Assembly (NCBI GenBank): GCA_033558025.1
Contig: JAUCEF010000005.1
Span: 7,502,001-7,566,000 of the forward strand
Direction of reading: 5' to 3'
DNA length: 64,000 nt
Source of the DNA: Phytophthora sp. 'mugwort'
Lineage: Eukaryota; Oomycota; Peronosporomycetes; Peronosporales; Peronosporaceae
Below are positions 56,102-64,000 of this stretch, in pieces. The notes under the pieces were generated by a model. That model did not search any database. It saw only the letters and a program-made list of their open reading frames with translations, and was not told the DNA's origin. Positions within the stretch are counted from its first letter, which is position 1, and each line of letters starts with the position of its first letter. The position numbers and the translations under genes are program-made.

Positions 56102-57607
56102 TTAGCAATGGCCACCAGGAACCTCCGGCTCGTCCGTGACAGTGCCGGCATCCGGCGTCTGTGGCCACGTCGTCATATCCGAACCATTGGCAAAGATAGT
56201 GAAGCCGTCGGTGGGCACAGCCTCGAAATTGTTGAGGTCATTGGCAAACCAGAGGAAGCGGAAAGACTCGCGCGTGGCGATGAGACGGGAGCCGCCAAAC
56301 GTGACGTTGTTGGCCGCCAGCGACCAGCTCGGGATGCGCGACGACGGGATGCGGGGACCGGCGTGGCCTTCGTAATTGCCTCCGGAGCCCGTCGTGACAT
56401 GGTAGATGCCGTGCGTGGCGTCCTCCTTGTTCTTGTAGATCTTGGCCGTGCGCTCGTACGCGTGCACGTGACCGGTGATCATGGCGTTCACGCCGTTGGC
56501 CGAGAAAACTTCCTCCCATTTGGCCATTTGCCCGCACTGCGGCTCCGAGTACACGGTACCCGAGTAGTACACGCCGTTCCAGCAGGTTTCGGCACTGGCG
56601 TCGTCGATTTCGAAGATCGTGGACGAGCACTGGCACTGGTGATTGCTCCACGTATTGTAGTACGGGTTATGAGCGAATACAATTATCCACGGGGTGACGC
56701 TGTGGTCGACAGCTTCCAAGTCTGACTTGACCCACTCGAGCTGCGCGTTACGGTCTGCAAGCCACGCCTCCGTACCCACAACCGTCCTGTTGGTACCTCT
56801 CGATCCCGTGTAGTCGTCTAGGAACACACAGTGGATCAGACCGATGTCCACCGAGAACCACGTGTGCAATGCCGTCTTGGCGTCCTCCGTGATCGGCGTG
56901 TACACTCGCTTTATGTAGCCCAGATAGTTCTCTGCTTCGAGCTCCATGTCCTCCGGGTACGGGTACATGTTCAAATGGCCGGACGACGTGATGGTCTCGT
57001 GGTTTCCATTGATCCCCGTGAGCGGGTAGATGGACGTCAGATTCTGCTGCTCTCGGAACCAGTTGTCCCATTGCAGGTGCTGGCCATTAGCGTACGAGTA
57101 ATCACCAGCAATAAGCAGAGCCTGGATGTGCTTGCCCTCGAACGTCTTGGCCTGCTCGGCGAACGTCGTCTCGGATGAAGACGTGTCGCCAGGGTCTCCG
57201 ATCACGCCGAGGATAGTCTCCTCTGAGTCGGAGCCGGGGTGCAGCAGCGATACGAATGAGCCGGTGAAGTCCGAGTCGCCGATAGTGTACGTGTATTTAG
57301 TCGTCTCCGCCAGGTCGCACAGCAACGCCGTGTGCAGGAAAGGCGACGAGTACGTATAGTTGTACTCGGGCTCCGACACCGAGTAGTTGACGAACGTGCT
57401 GTCTGTTGTGACGGTCGAGCCGGCTGCCGTGGCGGTGACGGGATACGACTTGGCGTCGTCTGTTGCAAAGGACACGGCGATGCCGTTGGCGCAGTCGACG
57501 GCGGAGCTGGACACGCCCAAGTGGACCTGGAAGACGTCGGCGGAGACCCAGTCGACGGTGACAGCAGCAGCCACTGCGACGGAGAGGAAAACGACCATCT
57601 TGACCAT
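56102..57607 (-). CDS. Secreted purple acid phosphatase / metallophosphoesterase
   Basis: 501 residues from ATG 57607, no intron. Residues 1-23 (MVKMVVFLSVAVAAAVTVDW) are a signal peptide. The metal-binding blocks of purple acid phosphatases occur in order: GDPG (137-140), GDYSYAN (168-174), GNHE (201-204), IVFAHNPYYN with H313, and GHVHAYER (379-386). The N-terminal ~110 residues resemble the fibronectin-like domain of plant-type PAPs. Several N-glycosylation sites (NYS, NLT, NRT, NVT). The enzyme hydrolyses phosphate monoesters at low pH with a Fe-Zn/Mn pair, typical for phosphate scavenging outside the cell. It has no neighbour of related function. Confidence 0.93.
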   Translation of the reverse strand: MVKMVVFLSVAVAAAVTVDWVSADVFQVHLGVSSSAVDCANGIAVSFATDDAKSYPVTATAAGSTVTTDSTFVNYSVSEPEYNYTYSSPFLHTALLCDLAETTKYTYTIGDSDFTGSFVSLLHPGSDSEETILGVIGDPGDTSSSETTFAEQAKTFEGKHIQALLIAGDYSYANGQHLQWDNWFREQQNLTSIYPLTGINGNHETITSSGHLNMYPYPEDMELEAENYLGYIKRVYTPITEDAKTALHTWFSVDIGLIHCVFLDDYTGSRGTNRTVVGTEAWLADRNAQLEWVKSDLEAVDHSVTPWIIVFAHNPYYNTWSNHQCQCSSTIFEIDDASAETCWNGVYYSGTVYSEPQCGQMAKWEEVFSANGVNAMITGHVHAYERTAKIYKNKEDATHGIYHVTTGSGGNYEGHAGPRIPSSRIPSWSLAANNVTFGGSRLIATRESFRFLWFANDLNNFEAVPTDGFTIFANGSDMTTWPQTPDAGTVTDEPEVPGGHC

Positions 57608-58894
57608 TGCGACGAAGATTGGGGAATGAGATCGACGGCAGCGACTATCCCATTGTCCTGCGGACCAAAACCTTATCTGGTTGCGCCTATTATAGCATCT
57701 TAAACCACGGGCTAGACCTCCATATTATTGAGACGGTTCCATCACTTGAGAGCGGCCAGATTGAATCTCTTTGACATTTTGCGGTGAAAGAGACGATCCC
57801 GGACTTTGAGATGCAGGAAACCTACCACCCGAATCTCCGCGGGAGCACGCGATCCGTGTGTAATGGATCGACCACGAGCCATGGCCATCACTTCACCGCT
57901 TCGATTCCGCTGCTCCGTGAAGCTTGGCCGTCCAAGCAAAACGAATTGTTGTTCCGAAGCGTTACTTACAGCCACGTCAGTTATGTCTGATTTATGAAGA
58001 ATCGGGTGATTCTCAATAAAGCAGTGGGATCTTTGGCAGCTTGAGCTCGCAGCGAATTTCTAGATCGAAGTTCCTAGCCACGGACTCCGAATCAATCTGG
58101 AGAGTGGCTTCTTGGCATGATAGTCAAGTTGACTATGTTGACTGTGATTCACAGTGTGAACGCTATAGGCCAAGACGAGGCGAATTGGACCGCTACAGTA
58201 TGATTCTGCTTGCGTAATTTTGTATATTGGATGACGCTTCCACTCTAGAGGACGGGGCTGTTGATACGATCATCCATGTGCTCCATGTACATACATAAGG
58301 TGCTGAGATCCGTTGGTCGACGTATTAACTCCACGTGCAGCTTTTTACACGAGGACTTGCCTGAATAGTGTAACAAACCTACAACTGCAGAGAGGATTCA
58401 TAATAGGTGTGAATCCTACGTTGACATATTTCTCCTTAGCCTATACCTCACGCGCATACCTTATTTCACTCGTAGCAAATCTCGCATTGGTAATGATCGT
58501 GCATTTCTTCGTGGTAGAGCTCATTAGAGATGAGACAACTCAATTCCCACGATAGTTCAGGCGAGAAACCTGACGCGAAACGAGTGGCACCACGACGCCT
58601 CATTGTTGCACACTTTGGATTAGAGCACGAGCGCAGCATACATGTAGACGTAGCAGATCATTGCATGAACTGGTTCGTCACGGCTCCGGCAGATACTGCA
58701 GCATGATCTTTTTCATTACCACAATATTTGCAGCTACTTCAGTAATCTGATCCGCGCAAAATAGGTCGTCGCAAAACTTTTTCCCAACCGGTTCAATGAC
58801 GGTATATATTCCATACCAATGTTCTGAACCCATGTACCCACGTCGTACATAAGTCCTCGGCTATTCAGTTCAAGAAGCACATACAAAGGTTGTT
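57608..58894. other. Divergent gap, PAP (-) and copine C (+)
   Basis: About 1.3 kb. The 58313-58555 open frame lacks an ATG start and shows only one hydrophobic stretch, so no gene is proposed. The region should hold both promoters. Confidence 0.35.
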
Positions 58895-60262
58895 ATGGGG
58901 TGTGCAAGCAGCAGGGAAGCTGCGCCAACGCCAGCATCATCGACGATGCCCATGGCTGCGCAGTCCAAGCGCTCCAGCTTTCGCCCCATCCCCGACCGCT
59001 ACGAAACCATCGGTTCGTCCCATTCTTTTTTTTCTTCCAATCCAGTACCAAAAAAAATTAACCGTGTTTCGTCTTGCTCAAACTCCTGCAGCTGAAGTGC
59101 AGCAAGATTTGCGGTCAGTTATTCCGAGTTCCAAGTCGTGTCTTGGTTTGGAATACAAAATAATAATTTTCTATCAAATGTTGTGAATTGCTGCAGTAAG
59201 GCTGGGTTGGAGTCGTCGGACCTCGTCGTGGGGGTGAGTTGCTTTCTGTATTGCAAAAGTATTTTACGACTAAAAAGTGCTGATGCATTTGTCATTGTGA
59301 TATTGTAGGTTGACTTTACCAAATCGAACCAGGCAAAATTTGCAAGGTATTTTCTTGCCGGAATTGTTTGGAGACTAACGCTGTTATTACAGTGGACTGG
59401 AGAAAAGAGTCTCGGAGGTAGATGTCTGCACGAGATCGACCCATCCGGCGTCTTTTTGAATCCGTACCAGGTCCCAATGCCGCTATAGAAAACTTGTTCA
59501 AAGTACATAAACATACTAAGTTGTTGGGCCTTGCTGGCTGCAGAGCGTGATCTCGGTGATAGGCCGCGTTCTCGAAGCTTTTGACGACGACAACGTCATC
59601 CCGGCGTTCGGGTTTGGTGATCTGGCAACGAAGGGGAACAGTTGCTTTCCGTTCACGCAAGGACGAGGCTGTCATGGATTTGAGGAGGTTCTAAGACGCT
59701 ACAACGAGATCACGCCGACGTTGAAGCTATCGGGACCGACCAACTTCGCGCCGGTGATCAAAGAGACGATTCGAGCGCTTCAGCAGAATGGAGGGTATCA
59801 CATTTTGGTGATCATTGCTGATGGACAAGTGACGAACGAGGAAGACACTCGAAATGCGATCGTGGAGGCATCCAACTGGCCCATCTGTAAGTTTTGGTGT
59901 AGCTATTACGGGGAACGTGTGGGCTGCTCTAACCTTTTTCTATGTGGCGTGCTCGGGCGAGCATAGCTATTATCATGATCGGAGTTGGTGACGGACCATG
60001 GGATATGATGAAAGAGTTCGATGACAAGCTCCCATCCCGTCGCTTTGACAACTTTCAGTTCGTCGAATATAACGCTGTGATGCAAGTGAACAAGAAGAAC
60101 CCTGAGGCGGGTTTTGCCATCATGGCTCTGATGGAGATCCCTGGTACGATATCACTCTGTCAGCTGTACATACTGGTTAACCAGCATGATCATAACGTTA
60201 TCCTCGATTCCTGTGTTGCAGAACAGTACAAACTGATCCGGGAGCTAGGAATGATTCAGTAA
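58895..60262 (+). CDS. Copine-like (vWA) protein C, eight exons with one GC-AG intron
   Basis: Exons 58895-59012, 59092-59113, 59197-59233, 59309-59332, 59393-59470, 59544-59886, 59967-60143 and 60222-60262 give 279 aa. It starts [13 protein letters not shown] (myristoylation signal). Domain landmarks: [103 protein letters not shown] and [18 protein letters not shown] is intact (D61, T63, S65; T in PTNF; D186). Intron 4 (59333-59392, 60 bp) begins with GC; copy B has GT at the same place, and no GT option keeps [13 protein letters not shown] in frame. Other introns are 73-83 bp. Exons of 22, 37 and 24 nt recur in all three copies. Confidence 0.87.
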
Positions 60263-60417
60263 CACCGTTGCTTACTCTACCACTGCTTGTGAGTCTGGTA
60301 TACCTCGAAGTGTTGGATAACATACTTGCAACGGCCGAAATTTATTTGTTCGAATACAGAAACTACTCCAACATGAACGTGAGCTAAGCTTAAGTGAAGT
60401 TTCCTATGCCTCATGCC

Positions 60418-60772
60418 TTAGTTGTTCTGGTTCGGATTGTACGTGTTGGTGCCGTTGGCGTAGAAGTAAACGCTCTCTCCGTCTTCATCCGCTCTTTCGC
60501 AGGTTGCGACGGCTCTGCTGGGCTATCGCGTCCGTCACCGTCTCCGTCTCGAGACCAAACTTGTTGATCCAGAACTGGACCTCGTTGTCGATGTTGGAGT
60601 TGTCAATGAAGATCGGACGCACGTAGAGCGTATCCATGGCGACTGTTTGTTCAATGACGATCTTGGCGCGCACGCAATTTCCCTCTTGCCATAATGAGAG
60701 ACTCATCTTGCCCCATTGGTGCTTGTCGCCGGGAGCGATACTAGCCACTTTTTCTGTGTTAGCTGATCCCAT
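60418..60772 (-). pseudogene. Truncated paralogue of the MGSYLS-type protein
   Basis: IAPGDKHQWGKMSLSLWQ, CVRAKIVIEQTVAMDTLYVR and IDNEVQFWINKFGLETETVT align with the C-terminal half of the gene at 61447-62130. After QSRRNLRKSG a frameshift separates the rest; EDGESVYFYANGTNTYNPNQ is readable in another frame up to 60418. The N-terminal hydrophobic half is missing and replaced by a short MGSANTEKVAS leader. Hence a 5'-truncated, frameshifted copy. Confidence 0.7.
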
Positions 60773-61446
60773 AGAAAATAAAATGTTTCATGCTAGTCAC
60801 TTTTTATCTATTGAGTGCTCACTTCTTAGAATAAAGTTATTCTAGCGAAGGCGAAGCTTCCGAGCCGTACCGGGCGTAAGGTTTTGACACAGCGAGCCGT
60901 GAGGGGTATAGGGATCGCGCGGAGCGCATAGTTAGGGTGTTGAAGTAAAGAGAGAGGAACGATGCCATTAAGTGCCTACGATATGCTAGGTGCATTTTGC
61001 AGTCTCGTTTACATTGCCAACTAGTCACTTTGGCGCGAGTTAGCTACTTGAAACTAGTTGACAAGGCAAAAGTGACTTGTTGGCGCATTATGATGTCGAA
61101 GTGACCGTAGATAAAAAACCAAAAGTGCATAGTTGAAAATATGCACCCGACAAAGCTGTCACCGCGAAAAAGTTCAACAGATGTACCAGGCGGTGGAGAA
61201 GGCGCACAATGACGGCAAGGTGCTGCTGACAAAGTGGGCTGTCGATGTCCCGGCCGTCACGGCTGTCCCGCTGTGATCGTGTGCATGTCGTACTATCGAG
61301 AGCCCTTCTAATTAGTGTTCGTTTTGCCGCTGCCAAACTAAATTTAACTGACAAATAACTCTTTTTAATCCTGTTCATAGCTTGGTGTTAAAACAAGCTG
61401 AAGCGAACAACAAGGTTGAATCCTGACGAACTCTTAACTGGACGTT
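60773..61446. other. Gap between paralogues
   Basis: About 670 bp; open frames are short and none resembles either neighbour. Possibly the decayed N-terminal half of the truncated copy, but I cannot show this. Confidence 0.3.
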
Positions 61447-62130
61447 CTAGTTAGAGTTCGGGTCATACGTGTTGGTGCCGTTGACGTAGAAGAGAACGGT
61501 CTGTCCGTCTTCCTCGTCTTCATTCTTGCGGTGGTGGTGGTGGTGGTGTCGCCGCTGCTGATCCGACGTACCCGTGACAGTAGTTGACTCGAGGCCGAAC
61601 TTGTCGATCCAGAACTGGATCTCGTGACCAATGTTGGAGTTGTCGGTGGCGCCGCTGAAGATCGGACGCATGTAGAGCGTGTCCGTGGTGACCGTCTTTT
61701 CATCGACGATGGTGGTGCGCACACAGGTTCCTTGCTGCCACAGCGAGAGACTCATCTTCCCCCATTTGTGTTCCTCACCAGGTGCGATGTTGACGTATCC
61801 TTCAGTGATGAGGTTGTCGCTGATGCCTTTAGCGACCGCGATGCCAAATCCAGAGACGGAGCCGGTGATGGCGACCGCCGAACTGACGCTGGCTGCAGCG
61901 GTAGCGCCTGCAGCTAACGCGGTTGTTGATACTCCAAACACTGATACGACTCCGTTGGCTGCGAGGGCCGAGGCCACGGGGGCAGCAGCACCAGCCGTGC
62001 CGATGACAGTCGCGGCAGCTCCGACAACGGAAATCACGACACCGGCGATCTTGAGTGCAGCCTCATCGGGTCCAATCTTGCACGTCCACGGGTCGTCGGT
62101 GTTGTTGACAATGGACAGGTACGAGCCCAT
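61447..62130 (-). CDS. Oomycete hypothetical protein with hydrophobic A/G-rich core, MGSYLS type
   Basis: 227 residues from ATG 62130. MGSYLS fits an N-myristoylation signal (G2, S6), which is why this start is preferred over the upstream in-frame ATG at 62301 (57 extra residues, hydrophilic). Residues ~30-115 are almost entirely A/G/V/S/I (IAGVVISVVGAAATVIGTAG and similar), possibly two or three membrane helices or a membrane-inserting hairpin. The second half (EEHKWGKMSLSLWQQGTCVR, TLYMRPIFSG, HEIQFWIDKFGLEST) is polar with beta-like periodicity. It ends with a six-histidine run, an acidic run and NGTNTYDPNSN. Function unknown; I know no characterised family with this arrangement. Confidence 0.7.
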   Translation of the reverse strand: MGSYLSIVNNTDDPWTCKIGPDEAALKIAGVVISVVGAAATVIGTAGAAAPVASALAANGVVSVFGVSTTALAAGATAAASVSSAVAITGSVSGFGIAVAKGISDNLITEGYVNIAPGEEHKWGKMSLSLWQQGTCVRTTIVDEKTVTTDTLYMRPIFSGATDNSNIGHEIQFWIDKFGLESTTVTGTSDQQRRHHHHHHRKNEDEEDGQTVLFYVNGTNTYDPNSN

Positions 62131-62590
62131 GATGGTGAGTTTCGAGGAGGGGAAATTACTTGTCTGGAAGCTGGCGAATTGAAGAGTGAGTCGATTGCGC
62201 TTGGGATGAGGATCGCTCGTGATAGATAGAGTTTTGTGTCCTTGAGAGCTTGGATCGAACAACGTGAGGCCAATGGAACAATCTGATTTAGTAGCTGGCA
62301 TGGAATGGCTGCACTGCGGGCTTCAGTCACTACCACATACGAGTATCTTGCTATGGGTATTACTACTCTTTGGGTAAACGAAGTGAATCACCGTCACCTT
62401 CGTCGTCGGAGGGCTTTCAACTCTCGTTTCAGCGACTACTTAAGGACAATCCATTTGGAGCTCGCGCCTGATGCTGTAAGGCATAATATATTTGGTTACG
62501 TAATCTACCGGAGGAGCTTGAGCTGACATCTGTAAAAATAATTATTTTTATTATGACTTCTGTGTTAAACTTGATCCCTGCTGCGTGTTG
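62131..62590. other. Upstream region of MGSYLS gene
   Basis: Holds the possible N-terminal extension (to 62301) and the promoter of the minus-strand gene. Nothing else seen. Confidence 0.35.
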
Positions 62591-63446
62591 GTCAAGTAGT
62601 GCTGTGCCCCTGTGTTGCAGATTGATTCATGTCGCTGCAGTCAGCCGCGCCTAGAGCTGTAGTTCTGGTAGCTGCGTCAATATTACAAGATTCCAGCGCA
62701 GTCAATGGGCGCGCAGCCCACGAGTATTCGAAGGTGAACGATTGGATTTCAGTTACATGTTGCAATATTGCAGCTGTCACTTTAGCAAACGTTAATATGA
62801 TAGCGACGATGGTTTTATTAGTCGCGACAGTTTTTTCTGGTCGAACAAGGGCTCATTGACAATGCTTCTCGATCCGATAAAGCATCAATCTTCCGCGATA
62901 GACATCCTGAAGTCGCCATAACCCCCGGTAATAACTATGCAGGACAAATAATTGGCACGCCCGCGTCTCAGTATATTTTTCAGTTACGGCAGTCTCACGA
63001 AACCCGATGAACCTATTTGCCCTCCCCCTTGATCGAGAAGTGTTGTGCTCTTGTGTTGTAAATAGGTTCATCTCGCTGCAACCAGCAGCCCATGGAGCTG
63101 TAGATCTGGTAGCTGCGTCAATACTACAAAACACCAGCGCAGCCCATGAGTATGGGAAGTGACCCATTGGATTTCAGTTGCATTTTGCAGCTGTCACATC
63201 AGCGATAACTGGTAAAGCGAGGCGTCAACACTTAGTTACATTTTATTCTGTCGACCTCAACAATCCCGAGGTAATCCTTGGCAATGCTTCCTTGGTCCGT
63301 GAAAGCATTATTACGGTTGTTATCGCGATAGACACCCTGTAGTCACCGCATAACCTCCGACAACAATGACGCAGTTCAACAAATACGCGCGTCTGAGGAA
63401 ATTGGTTCAGTTATAGCCGCCTCACGAAACCCGCTGAACCTATTGC
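62591..63446. repeat. Diverged tandem duplication, two units of ~415-440 bp
   Basis: Unit 1 is ~62591-63030 and unit 2 ~63031-63446. Matching landmarks in order: TGTGTTGCAG/TTGTGTTGTA; GCTGTAGTTCTGGTAGCTGC/GCTGTAGATCTGGTAGCTGC; TGGATTTCAGTTACAT/TGGATTTCAGTTGCAT; CGCGATAGACATCCTGAAGT/CGCGATAGACACCCTGTAGT; CTCACGAAACCCG followed by TGAACCTAT. Noncoding by appearance. Confidence 0.7.
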
Positions 63447-63904
63447 CCCCACCCTACGTTTGCTGCTACAAGATGATTGAGATGCAGTAGTCACCCGTTA
63501 GGAATCAGCCACTTGATTTTATTGTCGTTGGTCACATTCACAGCATGATTTTCGTGGACTGCTGCCGTCACAACATGAGCCCGTGGCTCACACTTTCTTC
63601 TCTGAAATGAACGTATCTCGTCGTTCGTCAGTAAGTCAGTGAGGTGATAAATAAATGATGACTTCATCTCCTCGTTCCGAAGAAGCACGTGCATACAGGA
63701 TTCGGTTCCTTAATCTGATTCGTTTGCCGAATCGCACTCAAGGGCATCAAAAACAGTGTATGGATAAAATATACACGTCTTTCCGACAGATAGAGATGAT
63801 AGATTGTTGACTGGCTACTGAAAATCGCTCATTATCCAATCAGAGAGCATCCATTGAAAAATTGCAGCCAATAGTGTGCATTCGACGTAGGTTTTACGGT
63901 CCGA

Positions 63905-63934
63905 CACATTCCGACAAATATTTGTCGGAATGTG
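63905..63934. repeat. Perfect 30-bp palindrome
   Basis: A 15-base half site CACATTCCGACAAAT is followed immediately by its exact inverse complement. No loop. It lies in A/T-rich noncoding sequence near the window end. Confidence 0.8.
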
Positions 63935-64000
63935 ATCAAAATATGTATACCCCATTACAAAAATAAAGTCAATCTTATTTTAAATATCATCGCGGTTCCG

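Noticed and set aside
58313..58555. 80-codon open frame with a hydrophobic stretch
   Set aside because: No ATG start, no homology I can see, isolated in a promoter gap.
1..64000. CRISPR arrays, rRNA, operons, Shine-Dalgarno sites
   Set aside because: No regularly spaced repeats or rRNA found, and introns show a eukaryotic nuclear genome.

Overview
The window looks like nuclear DNA of an oomycete, most likely Phytophthora or a close relative. The evidence is close gene spacing, short introns (mostly 57-115 bp), oomycete-style families (ankyrin-FYVE proteins, copine-only proteins, a peroxiredoxin-thioredoxin fusion, a multi-GAF phosphodiesterase), and decayed Copia, Mutator-like (MULE) and PiggyBac-like transposons. 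There is no sign of operons. All names come from motifs read by eye; no database search was possible.

1-28.2 kb is a gene-dense housekeeping block. It holds the 3' part of a NOL11-like nucleolar gene, a DDX6/Dhh1 RNA helicase, a possible PX-domain gene, a kinesin-8-like motor, an AMPK/SNF1-like kinase with a C-terminal KA1-like segment, two tandem tryparedoxin-like genes, an unknown gene, an ankyrin-FYVE gene, a small NDUFB3-like gene, a ZMAT2/SNU23 splicing factor, a nine-exon RBM5/RBM10-like splicing factor and a mitochondrial peroxiredoxin-thioredoxin fusion. Splicing had to be worked out for the kinesin, the kinase, the second redoxin and both splicing factors. Each model restores a continuous domain.

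28.2-47.5 kb is a repeat-rich block with almost no intact genes. A minus-strand Copia pol remnant is split by a decayed GH3 beta-glucosidase-like gene and a hairpin tandem repeat. Nearby are a pair of ~168-bp LTR-like repeats and a broken chromodomain ORF. Next come a MULE transposase relic and a PiggyBac-like element with recognisable TTAA-flanked ends. A possibly intact XPA_C-like gene and an RNase H fragment follow.

47.5-62.3 kb returns to genes. Three copine-like paralogues (A, B and C) share an array of very small exons (22, 37 and 24 nt). Between A and B lies a large phosphodiesterase with about four GAF domains. Between B and C lies a secreted purple acid phosphatase. Beyond C are an MGSYLS-type hydrophobic protein and its truncated paralogue. 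Copine A has lost all three metal-site (MIDAS) elements kept by B and C. The last 1.7 kb holds a diverged ~430-bp tandem duplication and a perfect 30-bp palindrome.

Most supportable as noteworthy are the copine microexon array and its divergent member, the two GC-AG introns, the subterminal hairpin repeats of the PiggyBac-like element, the peroxiredoxin-thioredoxin fusion, and the kinase with a large insertion in its N-lobe.
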